A DNA stretch of 64,000 nt from Gemmata sp051859125 (lineage in GTDB: Bacteria; Planctomycetota; Planctomycetia; Gemmatales; Gemmataceae). The notes beneath the pieces are model-generated. The model did not search any database and was not told the origin of the DNA. It saw only the letters and a list, made by a program, of their open reading frames with translations. A program made the position numbers and the translations under genes. The stretch lies in assembly GCF_051859125.1 (NCBI RefSeq), contig NZ_JBHYGG010000302.1:23656-87655 (forward strand), read 5' to 3'. This document shows, piece by piece, positions 28,947 to 37,891 of the stretch. How positions within the stretch are numbered: the stretch's first letter is position 1; the number at the start of each line of letters is the position of its first letter.

Positions 28947-29852
28947 CTACCACCCCTCGGCGTCGCACACGACGAGGCCGCGCTCCCCGGCGACGGCGAA
29001 CGTCAGCCCGTCGGGGGCGACCGCGACGCCGAACACCCCGCCCAACTCGAAGTCGTAGGCCGCCCGCACGGTGCCGGTCGCGGCGTCGAACACCTCGACC
29101 CCGCCCGGCTTGCCGCCGGCCACCACCGACCGGCCGCCCGGGAACGCGGCCGCGCACGTTAGCACCCGCGACGCCGTTTTGATCTTCCGCGGCTTGCCGG
29201 GCTTCGCCGCATCAACGAGGTACAGGTAGCTGCCCGCCGCCACGACCGCCCCGGCCGAGCCGGGGAGGAACGCGACCGCCTCGGGCCGCGACGCCGCGAG
29301 CGCGTGCGACACCTCCGCCGGTCCCCCCGCGACCGAGGAGAACCCGACGCGCCCGTCACCCGCAACGGCGAGGAGCGGGCGGTCCGGGGCGAAGGCGAGC
29401 GAGAAGGCAGTGGTATCGGAGAGGGGGCCGTCGCCGCCCGGGTTCCACCAGTGGCCGCCGGCCCCGGCGGTGATGTTCCCGCCGCCGAGCCGGCGGGCCG
29501 CCGCGGCCAGCGTCCGCCCGTCGTGGGAGAACGACAGCGACCACACCGACCGCGGGAACTGGACGTGGGGGAGGTCCGGCTCGGCGAGCGCTCGGCCCGT
29601 GGCCATATCGCATACCGGAACCGGGGTGCCGCCGTCGGCGTTGCGCGGGTGTCGCCCGGCGTAGGCGAGCGAGCGGCCGTCGGGGCTGATGGCGACGGCG
29701 TACACCGGGCCGCTCGCCTTTGCGACGACCGCGCCCGTGCCCGTGCGGTCCCACACGCGGACGGTCCGGTCGTCTCCCGCGGAGACGAGTCGGCCGTCCG
29801 GGGCGAACGCGACCGCCCGCACGTTCCCGGTGTGCCCTTCGAGTCGCCTCAT
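28947..29852 (-). CDS. WD40 repeat protein
   Basis: The product has 301 residues from ATG 29852 (MRRLEGHTGNVRAVAFAPDG); an upstream ATG at 29900 would add 16 residues without domain character. At least five WD40 repeats are visible, including RLVSAGDDRTVRVWDRTG, GPVYAVAISPDGRSLAY, SVWSLSFSHDGRTLAAA, TAFSLAFAPDRPLLAVAG and GGVFGVAVAPDGLTFAVA. There is no signal peptide or catalytic domain, so a cytoplasmic interaction scaffold is likely. It is convergent with the WD40-caspase gene. Function is otherwise unknown. Confidence 0.82.
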   Translation of the reverse strand: MRRLEGHTGNVRAVAFAPDGRLVSAGDDRTVRVWDRTGTGAVVAKASGPVYAVAISPDGRSLAYAGRHPRNADGGTPVPVCDMATGRALAEPDLPHVQFPRSVWSLSFSHDGRTLAAAARRLGGGNITAGAGGHWWNPGGDGPLSDTTAFSLAFAPDRPLLAVAGDGRVGFSSVAGGPAEVSHALAASRPEAVAFLPGSAGAVVAAGSYLYLVDAAKPGKPRKIKTASRVLTCAAAFPGGRSVVAGGKPGGVEVFDAATGTVRAAYDFELGGVFGVAVAPDGLTFAVAGERGLVVCDAEGW

Positions 29853-29941
29853 GTCGGTCCTGGCGGGGGAGTCGCGTTGAACCCGGCACGGCGCTTGCAC
29901 CGGGAGTCGCAGGTCGGACGCGAACCCGGTGAAGCACGCAC

Positions 29942-30166
29942 ATGGAAAACACGGAACTGGCGGCTCTGGTCCTCGCCGCGATGGCGTTCGTCGCCGGAAC
30001 GGTTGTCGGACGCGCGACCGCTCGGACCGAGCGGCGGCGCGACGCCCGCGCGCAGGAGCGCGAGGGCGATCGGCCCCTCAGGAACACGCGGCCGGTCCCG
30101 GACCGGACCGGGCGACGCGCCGGGGCCGGTGCGCGGACCCCCGACACCGTCTGTTCGGTTACTTGA
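29942..30166 (+). CDS. Possible small membrane protein, 74 residues
   Basis: The frame opens MENTELAALVLAAMAFVAGTVVG, a plausible signal or single transmembrane segment, and continues with a very Arg-rich tail that is typical of shadow frames in high-GC DNA. It is divergent from the WD40 gene at 29852, and its stop overlaps the SGNH hydrolase stop by 8 bases. The membrane segment and the otherwise unfilled position favour a real gene, but the evidence is limited. Confidence 0.4.
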   Translation: MENTELAALVLAAMAFVAGTVVGRATARTERRRDARAQEREGDRPLRNTRPVPDRTGRRAGAGARTPDTVCSVT

Positions 30167-31055
30167 CGCGCCGCAGCGCGTCGATCTTCTCTTGCAGTTT
30201 GGCGGCGTCCGTCTCGGTCGCGCCGAGCGGTTGCGGGTCGACCTTCGCCTCGCGCGTGTACCCGACGTGCTTCATCCACCCGCCCGACCGCAGCGCCCGC
30301 TTCGCGGCGACCAGCTTGAACAGCGGGTCCTTCTGGACGTCCGCGAACGCCTCGTCGGGCACATTCTCCCCGAGGGCCGCCAGGACCGTGCGGGCCATCA
30401 GCACGTGGCCTTCGTCGCCGGGGTGGACCTTGTCCCGTGAGAACGGCTCGGTGCGGGCGTCGCGCGCCTTCCGCATGGCGGCGTGCAGGTCGATCACCGT
30501 CACCCCGGGCACCTTCAGTTCGGTCTCCCACTTCGCGTACTCGGTCAGCACCGCGTCGTAGTTGAACTCGCCGGCCTTCGGAGCGAAGTCGTAGATCGGC
30601 GGGGTGACGAGGTACACCTCCTTCACGCCGGCCGCCTTGCACTGCTCGATCAGCTTGGTGACGCCCTTCTGGAACGCCCCGAACCGCTCCTTGTCGAGCG
30701 GCTGGTAGATGCCGTCGTTGATCCCGTAGCACGCGAAGACGACATCGGGCTTGGCCCGGTCCAGCAGGCGGCCGAGCCGCTCGAAGACGCACGGGCGGGG
30801 GAACTTTCCGCCGGCGTGGCCGTCCTCGCTCAGCCCCGAGAGCGTCTCGCTCGCGAGCCCCAGGCCGAGGACGTCGAAGTCCGCCTTTGGGTGGAGCTTT
30901 TCCAGGTAATAGCTGACGAGGGCGACGTACCCGCCGGCCTGCGTGATACTGTCCCCGAGGAACACCACCCGCTTCCCGGCGAGCGAACCGGCCTCCTGCG
31001 CCCGGACCGCGGGTGCGGCGAGCAGGACGGCGGCGAGTGCGGCGACGCGAACCAT
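30159..31055 (-). CDS. Secreted SGNH/GDSL hydrolase
   Basis: This encodes 298 residues. A signal peptide (about 1-19, AALAAVLLAAPAVRAQ) precedes an SGNH hydrolase fold. Block I is VVFLGDSITQAGG with nucleophile S36, followed by the glycine block GLASETLSG, the asparagine block CYGINDG, and the catalytic pair in DKVHPGDEGHVLMA (D and H). The family hydrolyses ester or acetyl groups, often on carbohydrates; the substrate is not apparent. Export fits a role in polysaccharide deacetylation or degradation. No close operon partner is evident: the small membrane peptide gene upstream starts about 190 bases away on the same strand. Confidence 0.9.
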   Translation of the reverse strand: MVRVAALAAVLLAAPAVRAQEAGSLAGKRVVFLGDSITQAGGYVALVSYYLEKLHPKADFDVLGLGLASETLSGLSEDGHAGGKFPRPCVFERLGRLLDRAKPDVVFACYGINDGIYQPLDKERFGAFQKGVTKLIEQCKAAGVKEVYLVTPPIYDFAPKAGEFNYDAVLTEYAKWETELKVPGVTVIDLHAAMRKARDARTEPFSRDKVHPGDEGHVLMARTVLAALGENVPDEAFADVQKDPLFKLVAAKRALRSGGWMKHVGYTREAKVDPQPLGATETDAAKLQEKIDALRRVK

Positions 31056-31242
31056 GACTCCTCCCGGAGCGTGTGACCCGCCGGCGTGCCGCCGCGAGGG
31101 AGACTCGCGGGGCCGACCGGTGTGGTCATCATGGTCGCGGGGGGCGGCACGGCCAGTCCCGCAGCGTGTGCGGGGCGGCCGCCGTCGGAGCGCGGGGGAG
31201 CGCGGGGGTGCCCGGGCGGAACACCGGGAGCGGGCTGACGAA

Positions 31243-31362
31243 TCAGCCCCGCAACAGCCGGTAGCCGAGGCGGAGGGTGGTGAAGAGCTGGAACGTGACC
31301 GACGCGACCACCGCGGTGGTGAGGACGAGGGTCAGTGCGTCAGCGAGGAGTGCGGCGGCCAT
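31243..31362 (-). CDS. 39-residue membrane peptide upstream of the hydrolase, beside Flp pilin
   Basis: The frame runs from ATG 31362 to TGA at 31243 and encodes MAAALLADALTLVLTTAVVA followed by SVTFQLFTTLRLGYRLLRG. It is one hydrophobic helix with a basic C-terminal tail. It lies 106 bases downstream of the Flp pilin stop on the same strand. Small hydrophobic peptides of this kind can accompany Tad pilins, but no homology is claimed. The clean hydrophobicity argues against chance. Confidence 0.45.
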   Translation of the reverse strand: MAAALLADALTLVLTTAVVASVTFQLFTTLRLGYRLLRG

Positions 31363-31468
31363 CGGGGTCCGTCCCGTGTACGTTGCGGGCTTGCGTGTGG
31401 GTTGCACACACGGACGCCCGCAACGCGGGGGCTTGCGCGGCGGGGCCGCGCCCGGGACCGCCCGGCCG

Positions 31469-31645
31469 TCACGACGTGACGGCGGAGCCGGCCTTGGAGA
31501 ACGTGTTGTTGGCGTTCTTCCCGAGGGCCGTCACGGCGGCGATGCAGACCACAATGATGAGGGCCAGCATCACGGCGTACTCGACCGCCGTCGGACCGTC
31601 TTCCTTCTTGATGAACGACACCAGATTCTTCGTCAGGCTACGCAT
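31469..31645 (-). CDS. Flp/Fap-type pilin
   Basis: The protein has 58 residues from ATG 31645, preceded by GGAGAG. The sequence KKEDGPTAVEYAVMLALIIVV is the Flp prepilin pattern: cleavage after G17, E22 at +5 and Y23 at +6 of the mature protein, then a hydrophobic assembly helix. The length is typical for Flp. Flp pilins form Tad adhesion pili at the cell surface after processing by TadV-type peptidase. No other tad genes are in the window, so assembly must rely on a locus elsewhere. The open frame upstream to 31735 lacks coding character. Confidence 0.93.
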   Translation of the reverse strand: MRSLTKNLVSFIKKEDGPTAVEYAVMLALIIVVCIAAVTALGKNANNTFSKAGSAVTS

Positions 31646-32345
31646 GGGACTCTCCGTCGGGTGGGACCACTGGCGCTGAGGTTGGGCAGGGCACCTTGCG
31701 AGAGGTGGGCCTGTTTGCGGGTGCTGCGCCGGCACTGATGTCTAGTTCCACTCGTCCCGTCGGACAAGTTTTTCTGTCTGGATGGGTTGGGAAGCATGTC
31801 GGATTTCCCGGCATTCGGGCCGTCGGCACCCGCTCGTGCCTCGGTCTGAATTGCGAGTCGCAACGCCCGTCTCGCTGAGCGGTTGTGGACGCGCGATTGT
31901 ATCCGCACCCGATCGCGTCGGTTCGCCCCACCCGGGCAGCACGCGCCCGCGGGGCCCCCTGACCGTTGTCGGCTCAGGGGTTCGGCGCGATCCCGGAGCG
32001 GCCTGCGGGCGGCACCCGCAAACGCACGGACCTGTCTCGAAGGGTGGCGACTGGCGAATCGGCGCGGGTCTGTGTACTGCCAACTCAGGTCGGGGCAGAA
32101 AGGGACTCGCGCGGCGTGCGGGGGAGAATTTCTTCCGAACGGCCCGCCCCGAGCGGCCCAATCGGTCGGACGACTCAACCGGACCGGGTGCGGCGGCAGG
32201 GTACTTCCAGAATCCGCTTGAGCGGTGGCCGCCCGACCCCTCGGGCTCCGAGAGCCGGGTGCGCGGGGCGGGCCCGTGGTCGGGCGGCCCCGGGGTCATA
32301 ATTTGTCACCTGGGCACGTATCACGGCGACACGAGACCGCACCCC
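31646..32345. promoter_or_regulatory. Long divergent intergenic region, no gene
   Basis: This 700-base stretch lies between the divergent Flp pilin and rhodanese genes and should carry both promoters. Frames run through it on both strands, including an N-terminal extension of the rhodanese frame, but they are Arg/Gly/Pro-rich shadows without domain features. An AT-richer patch with a T-run (caagtttttctgtctgg) lies near 31765. No RNA gene was recognised. Confidence 0.4.
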
Positions 32346-33284
32346 ATGAACCCCCTCGCTCTGGCCCCGCTCCCGCTCCGTGCGGCCGCCGCGGTACTCG
32401 CCCTCGCGCTCTCCGGTGGGGCGCTCCGGGCGGACCCCGGCATCATCTCGCCGGCCGAGGCGCAGAAGCTCATCGCGTCGCCCGACCCGGCCAAGCGGCC
32501 CGTCGTGCTCGACACCCGCGGCGGGTACAAGGACTACTTCCGCGGCCACCTGCCGACCGCCCACCACCTGAACTTCGACACGCTCCGCGGCACCGACAAC
32601 GGCGTCCCCGTGCAGTACCTCCCGGACGACCTCACCCGGGCGCTGCTCGTCCGCGCCGGGGTGGACAAGGACCGCACCCACCTCATCTACGCCACCGGCG
32701 CCAAACTGCCCAACGACGAGATCCTCAGCGCCAGCATGGTCGCCTACGTCCTGGAGAAGTACGGGGTCAAGGACGTCCGCATCGTGGACGGCGGGCTGCC
32801 CGCGTGGGCGGCCGCGAAGCTCCCCGTCACGCAGGAGTACTTCGGTAACCCGAAGGGGGCGCTGCCCGAGAAGGGGAACCCGGAGATCGCCCTGACGGTC
32901 GACGACGTCCTGAAGCGGAAGCCCGGCGCGGTGCTCGTGGACGCCCGGCCGCACAACGAGTACGTCGGCGACGACGACGTCTGGCTGCGGAAGGGGCACA
33001 TCCCCGGGGCGATCAGCTTTCACTGGGCGCGGCTGATGGACAAGGACAACACCCACCAGTTCCTGCCGTTCGAGAAGGTGAGGGCCGAACTGGAGGCCGC
33101 GGGGCTGACGCCGGACAAGGAGATCCTCGTGTACTGCGGCACCTCGCGCGAGGGGAGCCTGCTGCGGTTCTACCTGCGGCACGTCGCGAAGTACCCGAAC
33201 GTGCGGCTCTACGAGGGGTCGTGGAAGGAGTACGCCGCGCTCAAGCAGCACCCGGCCGAGACCAAGGAAAACACGTCGAAGTAG
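32346..33284 (+). CDS. Exported two-domain rhodanese (sulfurtransferase)
   Basis: The ATG at 32346 begins a signal peptide (LRAAAAVLALALSGGALRA), so this start is preferred over the long open extension. The product has 312 residues. The first rhodanese domain (about 25-155) contains VVLDTRGGYKDYFRGHLPTA but no catalytic cysteine. The second (about 170-300) contains VLVDARPHNEYVG, GHIPGA and the active-site loop VYCGTSREG with C264. The reaction is transfer of sulfane sulfur from thiosulfate or mercaptopyruvate to a thiophilic acceptor, here in the periplasm. The phosphate transporter start follows after 8 bases, so the two genes form an operon. Confidence 0.9.
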   Translation: MNPLALAPLPLRAAAAVLALALSGGALRADPGIISPAEAQKLIASPDPAKRPVVLDTRGGYKDYFRGHLPTAHHLNFDTLRGTDNGVPVQYLPDDLTRALLVRAGVDKDRTHLIYATGAKLPNDEILSASMVAYVLEKYGVKDVRIVDGGLPAWAAAKLPVTQEYFGNPKGALPEKGNPEIALTVDDVLKRKPGAVLVDARPHNEYVGDDDVWLRKGHIPGAISFHWARLMDKDNTHQFLPFEKVRAELEAAGLTPDKEILVYCGTSREGSLLRFYLRHVAKYPNVRLYEGSWKEYAALKQHPAETKENTSK

Positions 33285-33292
33285 GCCGCCCC

Positions 33293-34246
33293 ATGCTCCC
33301 CGCGACCCTGTTCCTGGCGGCGTGCTTCGTCGCGTTCACGAACGGCGCGAACGCCAACTTCAAGGGCGTCGCGTCGCTCTACGGCAGCGGGACCACGACC
33401 CTGCGGGCCGCGGCCCGGTGGGGGACCGCGGCGACGTTCGCCGGGTCGGTCGCGGCGCTGTTCCTGGCCCGGGGGCTGGTGGCCGCGTTCGGCGGCCGCG
33501 GCGTCGTGCCCGACGCGCTCGTGGCCGACCCGGCCTTTCTGTGCGCTGTGGCCCTCGGCGCCGCGGCGACGAGCTTCCTCGCGACCCGCCTCGGGTTCCC
33601 CGTCTCGACGACGCACGCGCTGGTCGGCGCGCTCGCGGGCGCGGGGCTGGCCGGCAGCGGCGAGGTGCGGTTCGCGGCGCTCGTGACGCTGTTCGCGTAC
33701 CCGCTGTTCTTCAGCCCCGTCGTCGCGGCCGCCGCCGGGGCGGCGCTGGCGCTCGTGCTCAGGGCGGCCGGGTTGCTGCCGGACCGCCGCACGCCGGCGC
33801 TCGACGCGGCGCACGTCCTGAGTGCCGGCGTCGCGAGCTTCGCCCGCGGTCTGAACGACACGCCGAAGATGGCCGCGCTGGTGCTCGCGGTGCCCGGGAT
33901 GGATGTGGGGTTGGGGTTCCTGGCCGTCGCCGCGGCGGTCGCTCTGGGCGGCCTGCTCGACATCGACCGGGTCGCCGAGACGCTCGGCAAGAAGGTGGCC
34001 GACATGAACCCCGGGGAGGGGTTCGCCGCGAGCCTCGTGACCGCCGGACTGGTCACCACCGCGAGCCTGCACGGCCTGCCGGTGAGCACCACTCACGTGA
34101 GCGTGGGCGCGCTGCTCGGGATCGGCGCGGCCGGCGGCCGGGCCCACTGGCGGAAGGCGGGCGAGATCCTCCTCGCGTGGGTCAGCACGGTCCCGTGCGG
34201 GGCCGCGCTCGCGGCGGCCGCTTACGCGGCGCTGACCGCGGCCTGA
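33293..34246 (+). CDS. Inorganic phosphate transporter, PiT family
   Basis: This encodes 317 residues and about nine to ten membrane helices. Both PHO4 repeats are recognisable. The first has FTNGANANFKGVASLYGSGT and SFLATRLGFPVSTTHALVGA. The second has SFARGLNDTPKMAALVLA and ASLHGLPVSTTHVSVGALLG. The paired VSTTH motifs are diagnostic. It imports phosphate in symport with cations at the inner membrane. The length is short for the family but complete at both ends. It follows the rhodanese by 8 bases; the functional link between the two is unclear. The FHA gene is convergent and ends 20 bases away. Confidence 0.92.
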   Translation: MLPATLFLAACFVAFTNGANANFKGVASLYGSGTTTLRAAARWGTAATFAGSVAALFLARGLVAAFGGRGVVPDALVADPAFLCAVALGAAATSFLATRLGFPVSTTHALVGALAGAGLAGSGEVRFAALVTLFAYPLFFSPVVAAAAGAALALVLRAAGLLPDRRTPALDAAHVLSAGVASFARGLNDTPKMAALVLAVPGMDVGLGFLAVAAAVALGGLLDIDRVAETLGKKVADMNPGEGFAASLVTAGLVTTASLHGLPVSTTHVSVGALLGIGAAGGRAHWRKAGEILLAWVSTVPCGAALAAAAYAALTAA

Positions 34247-34266
34247 CCGCCCCCTGCTCCCGCGGG

Positions 34267-34740
34267 TCACCCGACCGGCGGGTGCTCCTCGGTCGCCTCG
34301 CCCGCCGGTTCGTCGTCCTCGCCCAGGAGCCGGGCGGCCTCGTCCTCGGTCATGTGCTCGCGGTCGGTGACCGTCTCGCCCTGCGCCCGGACGGCCACGA
34401 CGGTGTCCCCCCCGGACCGCCGCTGGGGCGAGCCCGCGATGCGGACGATGAACCGGAGCGGCCCGACCCGCACCTCGTCGCCGTCGTTGAGCGGGCAGTC
34501 CGCCAGTAACAGGTCGTCGTTGAGGAACGTGCCGTTGGTGCTGTCCAGGTCGCGGATGACGGCGCGGCCGTCGCGCTCTTCGATGACGCAGTGCTCGTGA
34601 CTGACCAGCGCGCTGGCCGGGCGGAGGTGGCACCCGGCCGCGCGGCCGATCACGAACGGCAGCACCAGCGGGATGGCCCGGCCCTCGTGGGGGCCGGCGG
34701 CGACGACGAGGCTGAGTGCGGGTTTGGTGGTCGTATTCAT
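34267..34740 (-). CDS. FHA-domain protein
   Basis: The product has 157 residues from ATG 34740. The forkhead-associated domain covers about residues 8-95 and has all phosphothreonine-binding landmarks: G32-R33 in VIGRAAGC, S47-H48-E49-H50, and DLDSTNGTFLND with N69. The C-terminal 60 residues are acidic and unstructured (MTEDEAARLLGEDDEPAGEA). FHA proteins read phosphothreonine marks left by Hanks-type kinases, such as the kinase fusion at 13352-15601, although no link is shown. An extended start at 34773 is possible but adds only a Pro-rich segment. Confidence 0.9.
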   Translation of the reverse strand: MNTTTKPALSLVVAAGPHEGRAIPLVLPFVIGRAAGCHLRPASALVSHEHCVIEERDGRAVIRDLDSTNGTFLNDDLLLADCPLNDGDEVRVGPLRFIVRIAGSPQRRSGGDTVVAVRAQGETVTDREHMTEDEAARLLGEDDEPAGEATEEHPPVG

Positions 34741-35188
34741 TACGGGTGGTCCGCTCGGCTCTTCGGGACACAAGGGGGCGAGTGCCGCGGTCGGTCGGGA
34801 GGCGTCCCGTATTCGGGGCGAACGCTCGCCCGTTCTCGGTGGATCGTCCGACCGCGTCGCGTACGGGTGGGTGCCCGCGAGGAGAGCGGAACCCAGCGGG
34901 AGGGGCGGCGAGTACCGCCGCTCGCCACCCCCCTAGCGATAGTCTCGAGCTCCGGGGCGGCAACTGCGAACACCCACGTATTCACGGGAACTTCATGGGT
35001 CGGACGGGCGGCCGGCCGGTGATTCCGGTACGCCGGCCCCGAGTGGGCGGTTCGCTGGCGGGGGCGCATTGCGGCGCGAAAAGTGACGCGGATGTGGAAC
35101 CGGTCGCCCGAGGCGGGGGCGGCCCGCGGGTCGTTCCGGGCCGGGGGGATCCCCCAGGCCCGGAAAGACCCGCGGGCAACGCGGGCGG
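34741..35188. other. Intergenic region, about 450 bases, no gene
   Basis: This stretch separates the FHA and porin genes, both minus strand. It should hold the FHA promoter and the end of the porin transcript. The left half contains a short C-rich tract (caccccccta) near 34930; reading frames have no domain or bias support. Confidence 0.4.
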
Positions 35189-36874
35189 TCACCACCGGTA
35201 GTTCATGATGACCGACAGGGTGCCGACGTTGGCGTTGCCGCCGCCCGGCTGGGTGTTGCGGAGGAAGTCGCCGGCGAACAGGTACGCGTAGGAGACGAGC
35301 AGGTCGGTCCGCTTCGACAGGTGGAAGTTCAGGATCGTGTCGATCTCGTTCCCCACGAAGCTCCCGGCCGCGCCGGTCGGGTCGCGCCGCAGCGCGCCGC
35401 CGCCCGGCCCGTACAGCGCGTCCTTCGAGTTTGCGAGCCAGAAGTTGTGGACCTGGAACCACGTCGTGATCCACTTCGCCGGGTAGAACGTGAGCGAGGC
35501 GCTGATGTCGTGGATGTTCTGCCGCCCGACCACGTCGGCCCAGCCCATGTAGTAGTGCCCGAACGGGAAGAGCTGGTTGAACGTGTTGAACGTCCCCGCG
35601 TTCGGGTTGTTGTCGCCGCTCGCGTAGTCGTAGTACAGCCACGCGGTCGGGTTCCACGCCACGTCCTTCCAGTGGTACCCGACGCCCGCGGTCGCCATCC
35701 CGGCGAACAGGTTGTTGGTCCCCTGCTGGCCGAACTGCAGCGCGCCCTCGAAGTCCCAGAGGAGCCCGCCGTCCTTGTCCCCGGCGTACCGCGACCCGAT
35801 CGTGTTGATCGTGTTCGGGGCGCGGGTGATCCCGCTCTGGACGACCGGGCTCTTGTTGTCGAAGAACAAGTAGTACAGGTCGAGCGTCGTGCCCTTCTTC
35901 GGCTTGTACGTGCCCCACGCCCCGGCGAAGTTGATGTTCGCATCGACCCGGTCGATCCCCCGCTCGTTGGGGATCACCGGCTGCAGCCAGAACGCGTCGA
36001 AGTTGAACTTCTCGCCCGTGTACATGACCCGGGCGCCCTCGAACGTGCGGCGGGTGTTGGCCCACTCCAGCGGCGAGACGAGCCGCTGCGAGCCGAGCAG
36101 GATCTCCTGCCGGCCCACCCGGCCGTACACCCCGTTGCCGTTGATCTCCCAGAGCTTCAGGTCCACGAACAGGTTCAGGAAGTCGTTCTGGTCGGTGTCG
36201 ATCGGCAGCGGCGGCAGGTCGAGCCCGTAGGTGCCCGCGAAGATCCCCTCGGCGTAGACCCGGAACACGTCCTTGTACCACAGGTCCCCGTACACCCGGG
36301 CGCGGTACTGGTTGTAGCTGTTGTGCAGGCCCGTGAGGCGGGAGTTCTGCTCGTCGAAGTACCGATACCACGCCTGGCCGCCGGTCGAGAACAGCCAGTT
36401 GTCGCCGAGGTGGACCCGCTTGAGCCGCTCGGCCCAGTCGGTCGGGGGCGTCTTCGGGTTGTCCAGGAACCGCCAGTCGGCGTCGAAGTTCGAGAACGGC
36501 ATCGCGGCGAACGGCAGGTACCCGGTCTGCGGGGGCTTCTCCTTGACCTCGTCGCGGAGCCGGTCCAGAGCGGAGTAGTACCCCGGGCCGGACGGCGGGA
36601 TGAAGAACATCCCGAGCCGCGGCATGGCCCGGACCGGTGGCACCTTCTTGAAGTCGAAGGCCCCGTCGCCGCACGCGGCGCACGGCGCGGCCGCGGCCCC
36701 CGGCGCGGGGGGTGCCGCGGGCGGGACCGCCTCGCCGGGGGGCGCTTCGACCTCGGCCGGGGCCGTCGCGGCCGGGAGCGACTCGGGCAGGGCGGCCGGG
36801 GCCTGCGCCGCGACCGAGCCGGCAGCGGCGCCCAGGCCGAGCGCCGCTAACGTGTTGCGAACCCAGTATTTCAT
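35189..36874 (-). CDS. Outer-membrane beta-barrel, alginate-export porin type
   Basis: The ATG at 36874 follows a strong AGGAGGT ribosome site. The product has 561 residues. A signal peptide (about 1-23, TLAALGLGAAAGSVAAQ) is followed by a Pro/Ala-rich linker with CAAC and then a barrel from about 120. Alternating strands are obvious (WLFSTGGQAWYRYF, YNQYRARVYGDLWYKDVFRVYAEG, NGVYGRVGRQEILLGSQRL). The protein ends in YRW, as expected of a barrel assembly signal. The GRQE-LGSQRL pattern and barrel layout match the alginate-export (AlgE-like) family. It probably exports a polysaccharide or takes up small solutes; the specificity is unknown. Confidence 0.85.
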   Translation of the reverse strand: MKYWVRNTLAALGLGAAAGSVAAQAPAALPESLPAATAPAEVEAPPGEAVPPAAPPAPGAAAAPCAACGDGAFDFKKVPPVRAMPRLGMFFIPPSGPGYYSALDRLRDEVKEKPPQTGYLPFAAMPFSNFDADWRFLDNPKTPPTDWAERLKRVHLGDNWLFSTGGQAWYRYFDEQNSRLTGLHNSYNQYRARVYGDLWYKDVFRVYAEGIFAGTYGLDLPPLPIDTDQNDFLNLFVDLKLWEINGNGVYGRVGRQEILLGSQRLVSPLEWANTRRTFEGARVMYTGEKFNFDAFWLQPVIPNERGIDRVDANINFAGAWGTYKPKKGTTLDLYYLFFDNKSPVVQSGITRAPNTINTIGSRYAGDKDGGLLWDFEGALQFGQQGTNNLFAGMATAGVGYHWKDVAWNPTAWLYYDYASGDNNPNAGTFNTFNQLFPFGHYYMGWADVVGRQNIHDISASLTFYPAKWITTWFQVHNFWLANSKDALYGPGGGALRRDPTGAAGSFVGNEIDTILNFHLSKRTDLLVSYAYLFAGDFLRNTQPGGGNANVGTLSVIMNYRW

Positions 36875-37309
36875 CGCTACCTCCTGTAGACCGATCCGCG
36901 TCCTGCGTACCGAACGGGCGGGGTGCCTCGTCGGGGTGTCGGGCTGGGCACCGTGTGCCCGCCGGCGGTCCGGGCACGTGAGATTCCCTTTCTCACCCGT
37001 GCGGATGTCCCGTGTATCGGCGGGGGGGTGGTCGCGACGGAGCGATTGCCGCGCTCGACAACAGGAGAGTGGTGTGGGTAACCACATCTGGCCGGCACAA
37101 CCGGATCAGCCCGCGCCAGCGCCGCAAATCGACCTCAAACTGGTGCCCGGCGACCGGGCACAACTCAACGCGGCGGTGCGCGAACCCGCGGCACGGGCGG
37201 CCCGGGGCGTGGGTCCGCGTCGTCCGCGGCGGGTGGGCACGGCCGGGGGAACCCGTACCCTGCTCTCACCGGCGCGACGCCCGCGCCGGACCAAACGCGG
37301 GGACGACAC
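36875..37309. promoter_or_regulatory. Divergent intergenic region, no gene
   Basis: About 435 bases between the divergent porin and TIGR03066-type genes. The porin ribosome site lies at its left edge. A G-run (ggcgggggggtgg) is near 37019-37030. No reading frame is supported. Confidence 0.4.
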
Positions 37310-37681
37310 ATGCGAGCAGTTTTGTGCGCGGTCGTGGTGCTGGGGTTCGCCGGGGCGACCGCCGCGGGCCAAGACCAGAAGATCGACGCCAAGAAGTTGA
37401 TCGGGAAGTGGGAGGCGGCCAAGGCAAAGGAGGGCGCGCCGAAGATGGTCGTCGAGTTCGCCGAGGCCGGCAAGGTGACCCTGACGGTGACCGTCGGCGA
37501 CAAGTCGGAGAAGATCGACGGGACGTACAAGGTGGACGGGAACAAGGTCGAGGTGGTCATGGCGCTCGGCGGCAAGGAGGAGAAGGAGACGTTCACCGTG
37601 AGCAAGCTGACCGACGACGAGATGGTGAGCAAGGACTCGAAGGGTAAGGAAGAGACGCTCAAGAAGGTGAAGGCGAAGTGA
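37310..37681 (+). CDS. Secreted TIGR03066-type small protein
   Basis: The protein has 123 residues. Its signal peptide is MRAVLCAVVVLGFAGATAAG. The mature part begins IDAKKLIGKWEAAKAK and contains KMVVEFAEAGKVTLTVTVGD, DGTYKVDGNKVEVVM and EKETFTVSKLTDDEM, the pattern of the Gemmata paralogous family TIGR03066, a lipocalin-like beta-barrel. It is Lys/Glu-rich and presumably periplasmic. Function in the family is unknown. A family B hairpin lies 33 bases past its stop, in the gap before the large GH38-like gene. Confidence 0.88.
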   Translation: MRAVLCAVVVLGFAGATAAGQDQKIDAKKLIGKWEAAKAKEGAPKMVVEFAEAGKVTLTVTVGDKSEKIDGTYKVDGNKVEVVMALGGKEEKETFTVSKLTDDEMVSKDSKGKEETLKKVKAK

Positions 37682-37713
37682 CGGGACCGGGTTCCCCTAC
37701 GGGGCCTCGATAC

Positions 37714-37775
37714 GGTGGGGCAGGCATTCGTGCCTGCCCGGGCGTCGGGAGGCAGGCACGAATGCCTGCCCCACC
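37714..37775. repeat. Perfect hairpin GTGGGGCAGGCATTC, family B copy 2
   Basis: Arms ggtggggcaggcattcgtgc and its complement close around a loop near 37736-37752. Compared with the copy at 8391, the interior T-to-G change is matched in the opposite arm. It lies between the TIGR03066-type gene and the GH38-like gene. Confidence 0.85.
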
Positions 37776-37891
37776 AGCGGCGAGCGCGGCGGGGCCGCCG
37801 ACTTCGTAAGATGGTCGGTGCCCCCGCCGGTCGCGACGCGCGGGACTCCGGTCGGGGCTCCGCTCCCGGCCCGGACCGCAAGACGACACCC

